Assembly (NCBI RefSeq): GCF_000225505.1
Contig: NZ_BACI01000021.1
Span: 1 to 41,592, forward strand
Length of the DNA stretch: 41,592 nucleotides
Origin: Gordonia alkanivorans NBRC 16433
Lineage (GTDB): Bacteria > Actinomycetota > Actinomycetes > Mycobacteriales > Mycobacteriaceae
Direction of reading: 5' to 3'
Shown one piece after another: positions 35,316-41,592 of the stretch. Made by a program: the position numbers and the translations under genes. A model generated the notes under the pieces. The model saw nothing but the letters and a program-made list of their open reading frames with translations, was not told where the DNA came from and made no database searches. The stretch's first letter is position 1, and each line of letters begins with the position of its first letter.

Positions 35316-37277
35316 TCAGGGATCGAGCGGTTCGGCCGTCATCGGTTCGGTGTGGAAGTCGGCGAGATCGACGTGGCGGGTCTTGGCCCAGTAGTCGACG
35401 ATCCGCCACGGCAGCACCGCCACGACCCGACCGTCGGGGTTGCGGTACCAGTTGGTCATCGCGGGATGCGTCCACACCATCTGTGCGTGCGCGCGGTCGA
35501 CGGCGTCGTTGTACTCGTCGGTGACGTCGCGTCGCACCTCGAGGGCACCGAGCCGGCGCTCGATCATGGCGCGGATGGCGTCGCAGACGTAGCGCACCTG
35601 GTACTCGAGGATGCTGATGAAGCTGCCCCCGTGTCCCAGTGCGGTGTTGGGGCCGGTGAGGATGAACAGGTTGGGGAAGTCCGGCGCAGTGATGCCGAGG
35701 TAGGCGTACGCGTCGTGATCGCCCCAGGCCTCGACCGTCGTCTTGCCGCTGCGACCGACGACGTCCATCGGGTACAGGTAGCGGTCGCTGTGGAAGCCGG
35801 TCGCGAACACGATGATGTCGAAGTCGTGTGCCCGGCCGGTGCTGTCGACGAGACCGGTCTCGGTGACGGAGTCCACGCCGTGCCCCACCAGCTCGACGTC
35901 GGGCTGCCGCAACATGCGAAACCAGCCGTTGTCCAACAGCATTCGTTTGCCGAAGGGCGGGTAGTCCGGCGTCGACAGCTCGACGAGATCGTCGCGGTCG
36001 CCGAGCTCGCTGCGCATGTACCGCAGGTAGAACTCGCGGTGACCGTGATTCACGGCGTTGATCGACGCGGTGGGTTCGGGCCATTCGGGGTCGACGTGCA
36101 GGGTGGAGTGGACGTTGTCGTTGAAGATCCAGGACAGCCGCGCGCGGTACCACTCCCGGTAGCCGGGCAGGTTGTTCATCAGCCAGTGCACGCTGTCGCC
36201 GACCGGCGCGAAGTAGTCGTCGTTGGGGGCGATCCACTGCGGCGACCGCTGGAAGATCGTCAGCGATCCGACCTTGTCGACGATGGCGGGGCCGATCTGC
36301 ATCGCCGACGCACCGGAGCCGACGATGGCGACGCGTTTGCCGGCCAGGGCGCCGGGCTCGTCGAGTTCGGTGGGCCAGTGGGCGGAGTGGAACATCTTGC
36401 CGGTGAAGGTGTCCATGCCGGCGAGCGCGGGGAGCTTGGGCCGGTTGAGGATGCCGACCGCGCTGATCAGGATGCGTGAGGTGAGGGTGCTCTCGTTTCC
36501 GTCCCGGTCGCGGACCCGGACGACCCACTGCTGGGCGGCGGAGTCGTAGGCCGCGGAGAGGACCTCGGTGCCGAATCGGACGCGGTCGCGCACCGCGTGG
36601 CGGTCGGCGAAGGCCTGCAGATAGCCCTGGACCTCGTCGCGCTTGCCGAAGTGGGTGGACCAGTCGTGGTCGAACGACGAGATCGAGTACAGGTAGCTCG
36701 GGGTGTCGACGCCGGCGCCCGGGTACTGGTTCTCGTACCAGGAGCCGCCGACCTCGTCGTTCTTCTCCAGGACGGTGTGCTCGATGCCGGCGTCGGCGAG
36801 CTGGGTGGAGATCAGCATCCCGGCCACGCCGGCGCCGATGACCAGGGCGTTCATCGTCGAGCCGAGCTCGTCGGGCAGCGCTGGCAGGTGGGTGCCGCGC
36901 AGGTCGCCCCGCACGATCTCGCTCATCATCGGCGCGAACTCCGGTGCCACCGGTTCGCCGGCTGTGAAGGACATCAGTGCGGCGACGAGTTCCTCGTCGG
37001 CCGGCACGCGTGCCGGTGAGCCCTGCTCGTACCAGTCCTCGAGGGCGTCGACGACGGCGTCGCGGATCTCGGCCTGCACGTCCGCGGGCAGGCCGCCGGT
37101 CGAGTTGTCGTCCATGCCGCGGCTACGGGTCGGACGGTAGCGGTCGGCCAGCCAGCGGCGATCCCCGGTCATCTCCACCAGCACGGCGAGCAGCGTCGGG
37201 ATGTTGCCCGCGTCGACCGCGGTCCGGATCTCCGAGGGGGCCGGACGCGTCGCCGGGCGGGTGGAAACTGAAGTCAT
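35316..37277 (-). CDS. Flavin-containing Baeyer-Villiger-type monooxygenase
   Basis: A 653-aa FAD/NADPH enzyme that inserts oxygen next to a ketone to give an ester or lactone. An N-terminal extension of about 140 residues, as in 4-hydroxyacetophenone monooxygenase, precedes the FAD motif ALVIGAGVAGMLIS (about 148-153). The BVMO fingerprint FTGKMFHSAHWP (F-x-G-x3-H-x3-W-P) is present, as is the NADPH motif VAIVGSGASAMQ. DIIVFATGFHSD is the second family signature. The substrate is unknown. It diverges from the nitroreductase operon, and its leaderless promoter is covered by a palindromic operator, suggesting TetR control. Confidence 0.92.
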   Translation of the reverse strand: MTSVSTRPATRPAPSEIRTAVDAGNIPTLLAVLVEMTGDRRWLADRYRPTRSRGMDDNSTGGLPADVQAEIRDAVVDALEDWYEQGSPARVPADEELVAALMSFTAGEPVAPEFAPMMSEIVRGDLRGTHLPALPDELGSTMNALVIGAGVAGMLISTQLADAGIEHTVLEKNDEVGGSWYENQYPGAGVDTPSYLYSISSFDHDWSTHFGKRDEVQGYLQAFADRHAVRDRVRFGTEVLSAAYDSAAQQWVVRVRDRDGNESTLTSRILISAVGILNRPKLPALAGMDTFTGKMFHSAHWPTELDEPGALAGKRVAIVGSGASAMQIGPAIVDKVGSLTIFQRSPQWIAPNDDYFAPVGDSVHWLMNNLPGYREWYRARLSWIFNDNVHSTLHVDPEWPEPTASINAVNHGHREFYLRYMRSELGDRDDLVELSTPDYPPFGKRMLLDNGWFRMLRQPDVELVGHGVDSVTETGLVDSTGRAHDFDIIVFATGFHSDRYLYPMDVVGRSGKTTVEAWGDHDAYAYLGITAPDFPNLFILTGPNTALGHGGSFISILEYQVRYVCDAIRAMIERRLGALEVRRDVTDEYNDAVDRAHAQMVWTHPAMTNWYRNPDGRVVAVLPWRIVDYWAKTRHVDLADFHTEPMTAEPLDP

Positions 37278-37283
37278 AGCTGC

Positions 37284-37313
37284 AACTAACCACTGTTAGT
37301 CCCGTTTCGTCAA
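37284..37313 (-). promoter_or_regulatory. Promoter of the monooxygenase gene
   Basis: On the minus strand TTGACG (37313-37308), an 18-nt spacer, and TTAGTT (37289-37284), 6 nt before the ATG at 37277. The -10 lies within operator 1, so a bound repressor would block it. Confidence 0.55.
37285..37300. promoter_or_regulatory. Palindromic operator 1 (TetR-type)
   Basis: ACTAAC-CACT-GTTAGT: perfect 6-bp arms around a 4-bp centre. It covers the -10 of the monooxygenase promoter. The same arms recur at 37382-37397, 97 bp away centre to centre. Confidence 0.75.
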
Positions 37314-37381
37314 CAGGAGGAAAGTCTCGATTTCCGATGCTTGACTGCCGCTATCTCGTGTGGAACTGTGTCCCCAGTCAT

Positions 37382-37397
37382 ACTAACAACGGTTAGT
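37382..37397. promoter_or_regulatory. Palindromic operator 2 (TetR-type)
   Basis: ACTAAC-AACG-GTTAGT, the second copy, ending 16 nt before the nitroreductase ATG and directly upstream of its Shine-Dalgarno. The probable ligand is the TetR protein encoded at 39637-40275. Confidence 0.75.
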
Positions 37398-37413
37398 GAT
37401 CACGGAGGTTGAC

Positions 37414-38052
37414 ATGGAACTCAGCGAGGCAATGCGCACCACGGGCACATGCCGCTACTTCAGCGACAAGCCTGTCGAGGACGAGGTGTTCTACCGGGCG
37501 TTCGACGACGCGCGCTTCGGTCCGCAAGGCGGGAACCGCCAGCCGGTCCGCTGGGTCGTCGTCCGTGATGACGTCACCAAGAAGGCACTCGCCGACCTCT
37601 ACCTGCCCTTCTGGGAGCCGTACTACAACTCGATCCTCGAGGGCTCCAAGAAGGTCGGCGCCGTCCCGAAGACCATCGAGAGCGCCAACTACTTCGCCCA
37701 TCACCTCGCCGAGGTGCCCGCCCTCGTCGTGGTGTGCGCCGAGGCGGAAGGGCTGCATCCCACCGACCACGAACTCGGCCGGCTCAGCGTCGTCGGCGGC
37801 GCGTCGATCTACCCGAGCGTGCAGAACCTGACCCTTGCGCTGCGGCAGCAGGGCGTCGCCACCGCACTCACCACTCTGCTGTGTGCGGCCGAGAACGAGG
37901 TCAAGGAACTGCTCGGCATCCCGGACGAGTACATCACCGCGGCACACATCGCGGTCGGCTACCCGCGCAACGGTTTCCCGCGCAAGCTCACCCGCAGCCC
38001 GGTCGAGGAGATCGCCTTCCTCGACCGGTTCGACAATCGGATGTTCGCGTGA
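37414..38052 (+). CDS. Nitroreductase-family FMN oxidoreductase
   Basis: A 212-aa protein of the nitroreductase superfamily. N-terminal FMN-phosphate region (MRTTGTCRYFSDKPVEDEVFY), GPQGGNRQPVRWVVV (FMN contact), SIYPSVQNLTLALRQQGVATALTT (the central dimer helix) and C-terminal HIAVGYPRNGFPRK. Such enzymes reduce nitro groups, enones or quinones; in this cluster an enone or related step is a plausible guess. ATG 37414 has GGAGG at 6 nt; GTG 37396 is within operator 2 and is rejected. The stop overlaps the next start (GTGA). Confidence 0.88.
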   Translation: MELSEAMRTTGTCRYFSDKPVEDEVFYRAFDDARFGPQGGNRQPVRWVVVRDDVTKKALADLYLPFWEPYYNSILEGSKKVGAVPKTIESANYFAHHLAEVPALVVVCAEAEGLHPTDHELGRLSVVGGASIYPSVQNLTLALRQQGVATALTTLLCAAENEVKELLGIPDEYITAAHIAVGYPRNGFPRKLTRSPVEEIAFLDRFDNRMFA

Positions 38053-39656
38053 GTGCCCCAGCCGTGACGGACGACCGCAAGCTCACCCGAACCCAGACGT
38101 CGCCGCTCGGACGCGCGACGATCGGTGATCAGCTCCGCAGGCTCTCGCGGTCGCAGGGCGACAAGCCCGCGATCATCGCCTACGACGCGGCCGGCGGCCG
38201 CACGTCGACCAGCTACGGCGACCTCGATCGCATGGCCAACCGCGTTGCCCACGTCCTCGTCGACCTCGGCGTCCGGCGCGGCGACCGAGTCGCGGTGATG
38301 AGCCGCAACCGCGTCGAGACCGTCGCGTCGTACTACGGCGCGCTGAAGGTCGGCGCGGCATACTCCGGTGTCAGCCCGATGTTCCGCGAGAAGGAGATCG
38401 CCCAGCAGCTGGGTCATCTCGAGCCCGCGGTCCTCGTCGTCGAACGTGACCTGGCACCTCTGGCCGGTCCGATCGCCGACAGCCTCGGCGTCTCGGTTCT
38501 CGTCGTCGGGGAGTCGGGATCGGATTCGTGGAACTCCTTCGACGAGCTGGTCGGGCAGGCTGACGACGCCGAACCCGACTGTGACGTCGACGAACACGAT
38601 CTGGCGATGATCGTCTACACCAGCGGTACCGAGTCGACCCCCAAGGGTGTCGAGATCGCGCACCGCAACTACCTGATCTCCACCGCACCCGCGTACACCT
38701 GGGGTCTGCGTTGTCAGAACGACGACGTCTGGCTGTACGTCATGCCGTTCCACACGATCGCGGGTATCGGATCGCTGACCTCGCTGACCCTGCTCGGCGC
38801 CACGCTCGTGCTACCGGCCGCGGTCGACCCGGCGACGTCGCTGCGGATGATCCGCGACGAGAAGATCTCGGTGCTCGCCCAGACCCCGACCTTCTTCATC
38901 GCCCTCGCCAACCACGCCGACTTCGGGCCCGACACCGTCGGGACGGTCCGCCGGTGTCTGACCTACGGCGGTCAGGTGTCGCCGCATGCCGTCGACGCAT
39001 GGGCCACCGCCACGCCGGAGTCGGTGTGGGGCACCTACTGGGGCCAGTCCGAACTCACCCAGCTGGGCTCGGTCGGGTGGTTCAAGCGGCTCGAGGACGT
39101 GCCCGGACAGGACCCGACGTGGATCGGCAAGCCGGTGGGCCATCTCGAGGTGCGCGTGGTCGACGCCGACGGCAACGAGGCCGAAGAGGGTGAACTCCTC
39201 TGTCGTACACCGTCGGTCATGCTCGGCTATCACAGGGACCCGGAGAAGACCGCGCAGGTCCTCGAAGGTGGTTGGGTGCACACCGGCGACATCGTGCGCA
39301 TCGACGACGAGGGCAACATGTTCTTCCGCGACCGGCGCAAGGACATGATCAAGACCGGCGGATACAACGTCGCCTCCCAGGAGGTCGAGCGTGTGCTGCA
39401 GGCGCATCCCGACGTCGAACGGGCCGCGGTCGTCGGCCTGCCCGATCCGTACTGGTCCGAGGCCGTCACCGGTTTCGTCGTGCTGCGTGCGGGTACCTCG
39501 GTGTCCGCGGAGGACATCCGCGAGTACTGCCGCACCGACCTGGCGTCGTACAAGGTCCCCAAGGCGGTGCACATCGTCGACGAACTGCCGACCGACGCCC
39601 AGGGCAAGTTGCTCAAGCGTGAGTTGAGGAGAGCCCATGGAACCCCTCAGGGCTGA
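38049..39656 (+). CDS. Acyl-CoA synthetase (AMP-forming, FadD-like)
   Basis: A 535-aa ANL-superfamily ligase that activates a carboxylic acid to its CoA thioester through an acyl-adenylate. A3 P-loop YTSGTESTPKGVEIAH, A5 GTYWGQSELTQLG, A7 GGWVHTGDIVRID, A8 hinge DRRKDMIKTGGYNVASQEVE, and the A10 catalytic Lys in LPTDAQGKLLKREL are all present, so it should be active. Chain specificity cannot be read. The GTG at 38049 overlaps the nitroreductase stop; its 3' end overlaps the TetR gene by 20 bp. Confidence 0.92.
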   Translation: MSAPAVTDDRKLTRTQTSPLGRATIGDQLRRLSRSQGDKPAIIAYDAAGGRTSTSYGDLDRMANRVAHVLVDLGVRRGDRVAVMSRNRVETVASYYGALKVGAAYSGVSPMFREKEIAQQLGHLEPAVLVVERDLAPLAGPIADSLGVSVLVVGESGSDSWNSFDELVGQADDAEPDCDVDEHDLAMIVYTSGTESTPKGVEIAHRNYLISTAPAYTWGLRCQNDDVWLYVMPFHTIAGIGSLTSLTLLGATLVLPAAVDPATSLRMIRDEKISVLAQTPTFFIALANHADFGPDTVGTVRRCLTYGGQVSPHAVDAWATATPESVWGTYWGQSELTQLGSVGWFKRLEDVPGQDPTWIGKPVGHLEVRVVDADGNEAEEGELLCRTPSVMLGYHRDPEKTAQVLEGGWVHTGDIVRIDDEGNMFFRDRRKDMIKTGGYNVASQEVERVLQAHPDVERAAVVGLPDPYWSEAVTGFVVLRAGTSVSAEDIREYCRTDLASYKVPKAVHIVDELPTDAQGKLLKRELRRAHGTPQG

Positions 39657-40275
39657 CGCCGCCGAGGCCGCCGTCTCGAAAGCGGCGGTGGCGGAAGAGC
39701 GTCCGCGGACCCGCCGGGACGAGATCGTGGAGGCCGCCGCACGGTATTTCGCCGAGCACGGTTACGCGAACGCGGGGATGCGCGACATCGCCGAGGCCGT
39801 CGGCATGCGAGGTGCGAGCCTCTACAACCACTTCCACTCGAAAGAGGAGATCCTCTACGCCATCGCGTTGCGGATGACCGAGGACCCGCAGCAGGATCTG
39901 CTGGTGCTCGACGGCGAGGGCGGCCCGGTCCAGCGCCTCACCGGCCTGGTGGAGGCGCATGTCCGGAGGCTCGCGCGGTACCGGGTGGAACACCTTGTGG
40001 CGCTGCGGGAACTGTCCGCCTTGACGCCTGAACACCGCCGGGCGGTCACCGACTACCGCAAGTACTACCAGCGGCGCATCCGCGACGTGATCGAGGCGGG
40101 CGCCCGCATGGGCGTGTTCGAGGTGCGCGATGCCCATCAGTCCGCGATCGCGGTGCTCGACCTGATGAACGGCATCAGCTGGTGGCTGCGCGACGAGCAC
40201 GATGTCGACCAGTTGGTCAGCGACTACGTCGATTTCACGATCCGCGGCGTCCTGCACCACCAGGCGGGTTCGTGA
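39637..40275 (+). CDS. TetR/AcrR-family transcriptional regulator
   Basis: A 212-aa repressor. After a flexible N-terminus of about 22 residues comes the DNA-binding domain (RRDEIVEAAARYFAEHGYAN, then MRDIAEAVGMRGASLYNHFHSKEEILYAI, about residues 27-75), followed by a helical ligand-binding domain. It resembles KstR2/FadR-like regulators of lipid catabolism that sense acyl-CoA. ATG 39637 has GAGGAG upstream and lies inside the 3' end of the ligase gene. The two ACTAAC-N4-GTTAGT palindromes at the head of the operon are the likely targets, giving autoregulation. Confidence 0.92.
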   Translation: MEPLRADAAEAAVSKAAVAEERPRTRRDEIVEAAARYFAEHGYANAGMRDIAEAVGMRGASLYNHFHSKEEILYAIALRMTEDPQQDLLVLDGEGGPVQRLTGLVEAHVRRLARYRVEHLVALRELSALTPEHRRAVTDYRKYYQRRIRDVIEAGARMGVFEVRDAHQSAIAVLDLMNGISWWLRDEHDVDQLVSDYVDFTIRGVLHHQAGS

Positions 40276-41381
40276 GCGGTCCGCTCGCCGGCGTGCGCGT
40301 GGTCGAGATGCCGGGCCTGGGTCCGACACCGCACGCCGCGATGATGCTCGCCGACCTCGGCGCCGACGTCATCCGGATCCGACGCCCCGGCCCCGAGACC
40401 CCGGGTCCCGACGGCATCGTCGACGCGGACGCCGGTCTCTACCGGTCCCGGCGCAGCGTCGAGGCCGATCTCAAGGACCCCGCCGACCTGAACCGCATCC
40501 GCGAGATGATCCGGCGCGCGGACATCCTCATCGAGGGTTTCCGGCCGGGCGTGATGGAACGCCTCGGCCTCGGACCCGAGATCTGTGACGATGCAACGCA
40601 ACTCGTGTACGCCCGCATGACCGGGTGGGGTCAGGACGGCGACCGCGCGATGCTCGCCGGACACGACATCAACTACCTGGCCGTGACCGGCGTGCTCGAG
40701 GCGATGGGCCCGGCCGGATCACCACCCGTACCGCCGCTGTCCCTGGCCGGTGATTTCGGCGGGGGATCGATGCTGCTCGTGGTCGGCGTACTGGCCGCGC
40801 TGCACGACCGGTCGCGGACCGGACGCGGGCAGGTCGTCGACGCCGCGATGGTCGACGGTGCCGGTCTGCTCGCCCAACTGCAGTGGTCGTGGAAGGCCGC
40901 CGGTCGCTGGGTGTCCCGATCGGAGGGCAACCTGCTCGACGGTTCCGCCCCCTTCTATGCGACCTACGAGTGTGCGGACGGCCGCTTCGTCGCCGTCGGC
41001 GCGCTCGAGGAGAAGTTCTGGCGCAACCTGATCGGCACGCTCGGTCTGGCCGACCTGCCCGACCGCTGGGACCGCGCGCACTGGCCGGTCATCTCCGCCG
41101 CGCTCGCCGCCCGGTTCGCCGCGCGCACCCGTGATGAGTGGGCCGCTGAGTTCGCCGGCGTCGACGCGTGCCTCACCCCGGTGCTCGACTTCGACGAGGC
41201 GGCCGCCGATCCCGTTGCGCAGCAACGCGTCAGCTACGTCACGGTCGATGACGCCGTGCAGCCCGCACCCGCTCCGCGGTTCTCGCGAACCGTACTGCCC
41301 ACGCCGTCAGGGAGTTCGACCGCAGACCTGACGCAGATCCTCGATCAATGGTCGACCGATTCACCTGTGGAGGTGTCGTGA
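40272..41381 (+). CDS. mcr-like: Alpha-methylacyl-CoA racemase (family III CoA-transferase fold)
   Basis: A 369-aa enzyme. The N-terminus LAGVRVVEMPGLGPTPHAAMMLADLGADVIRI is family III. Both racemase catalytic residues stand where expected: His in AGHDINYLAVTG and Asp in LAGDFGGGSMLLVVG, as in M. tuberculosis MCR (His126/Asp156). This favours racemisation of (2R)- to (2S)-methylacyl-CoA, allowing beta-oxidation, over CoA transfer. The GTG overlaps the TetR stop, and the TGA overlaps the next GTG. Confidence 0.9.
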   Translation: MSGPLAGVRVVEMPGLGPTPHAAMMLADLGADVIRIRRPGPETPGPDGIVDADAGLYRSRRSVEADLKDPADLNRIREMIRRADILIEGFRPGVMERLGLGPEICDDATQLVYARMTGWGQDGDRAMLAGHDINYLAVTGVLEAMGPAGSPPVPPLSLAGDFGGGSMLLVVGVLAALHDRSRTGRGQVVDAAMVDGAGLLAQLQWSWKAAGRWVSRSEGNLLDGSAPFYATYECADGRFVAVGALEEKFWRNLIGTLGLADLPDRWDRAHWPVISAALAARFAARTRDEWAAEFAGVDACLTPVLDFDEAAADPVAQQRVSYVTVDDAVQPAPAPRFSRTVLPTPSGSSTADLTQILDQWSTDSPVEVS

Positions 41382-41592
41382 GTTTCACCAGCCCGTTCCC
41401 CGACGTCGAGATCCCCGAGGTCAGCGTCCACGAATTCCTGTTCGGTTCGATCGCCGACGACGAGCTCGGGCGTACCGCTCTGGTGGACCCGAAGTCCGGT
41501 GCGGTGACGTCGTATCGAGAGCTGATCACTCAGATCGACGCGGTCGCCGGCTGGCTGGCGTCGCGGGGGATCGGGGTGGGCGACGTGGTGGG
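41378..41592 (+). CDS. Acyl-CoA synthetase, 4-coumarate-CoA ligase-like, partial (N-terminus)
   Basis: Begins at GTG 41378, overlapping the racemase stop (GTGA), and runs off the window. The first 71 residues include FPDVEIPEVSVHEFLFGSI, GRTALVDPKSGAVTSYREL and ASRGIGVGDVV, the standard start of 4CL/FadD ligases. It would be a second acid-activating enzyme in the operon. No catalytic motif is yet reached. Confidence 0.85.
   Translation, partial: MSFTSPFPDVEIPEVSVHEFLFGSIADDELGRTALVDPKSGAVTSYRELITQIDAVAGWLASRGIGVGDVV

Overview
The window is high-GC, densely packed chromosomal DNA from a mycolic-acid actinobacterium (Mycobacteriales). The genus is most likely Gordonia or a close relative, but that is an inference from protein flavour and gene order, since no rRNA is present. 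Two primary-type sigma factors (SigB, SigA), the arabinan-building AftC, HemQ, Cei and many actinobacterial DUF proteins lie in almost the same order as the M. tuberculosis block Rv2710 to Rv2669. The block appears as ancestral core chromosome, without the Rv2683-Rv2688 genes that separate the methyltransferase and dxs there. I see no tRNA, rRNA, CRISPR array, insertion sequence or prophage.

Layout. 1-7.3 kb: sigB (driven by an ECF-type promoter), DUF3099, DUF3039, a YihY membrane protein with a frameshift, a DEAD/DEAH helicase, a small zinc-ribbon protein and sigA. 7.4-14.8 kb: ppgK, an inositol-phosphatase-like gene, cei, DUF4193, the divergent pair DUF3093/dut with overlapping -10 boxes, DUF3710, a frameshifted alpha/beta hydrolase, an OB-fold protein and DUF3159. 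14.8-19.6 kb: a potassium module (CeoC, CeoB and a KimA-type transporter) and a TRAM methyltransferase. 19.6-27.5 kb: dxs, an SRPBCC protein, an RNase D-like exonuclease, DUF3000, and the coproporphyrin-route haem genes hemE-cgoX-hemQ. 27.5-28.5 kb: two tandem paralogous small secreted-protein units, the second frameshifted. 28.5-35.3 kb: msrB, aftC, a TAP-like lipoprotein that has lost catalytic residues, a RibD-type reductase, zapE, a GNAT and a rhodanese.

The right end (35.3-41.6 kb) leaves the conserved block. It is a catabolic cluster: a Baeyer-Villiger-type monooxygenase diverges from a tightly coupled operon of nitroreductase, acyl-CoA synthetase, TetR regulator, alpha-methylacyl-CoA racemase and the start of a second ligase. 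Two copies of a 16-bp palindrome (ACTAAC-N4-GTTAGT) sit in the divergent promoter and are the probable TetR operators. The genes suggest breakdown of a ketone-containing, methyl-branched substrate; the substrate is unknown.

Two genome-wide habits show clearly. Many genes have a TAnnnT -10 box 6-7 nt before the start codon, implying leaderless mRNA, and many operon joints are GTGA stop/start overlaps. Three reading frames (YihY, hydrolase, second small secreted protein) are each broken by exactly one missing base, so either recent decay or sequencing error must be considered.
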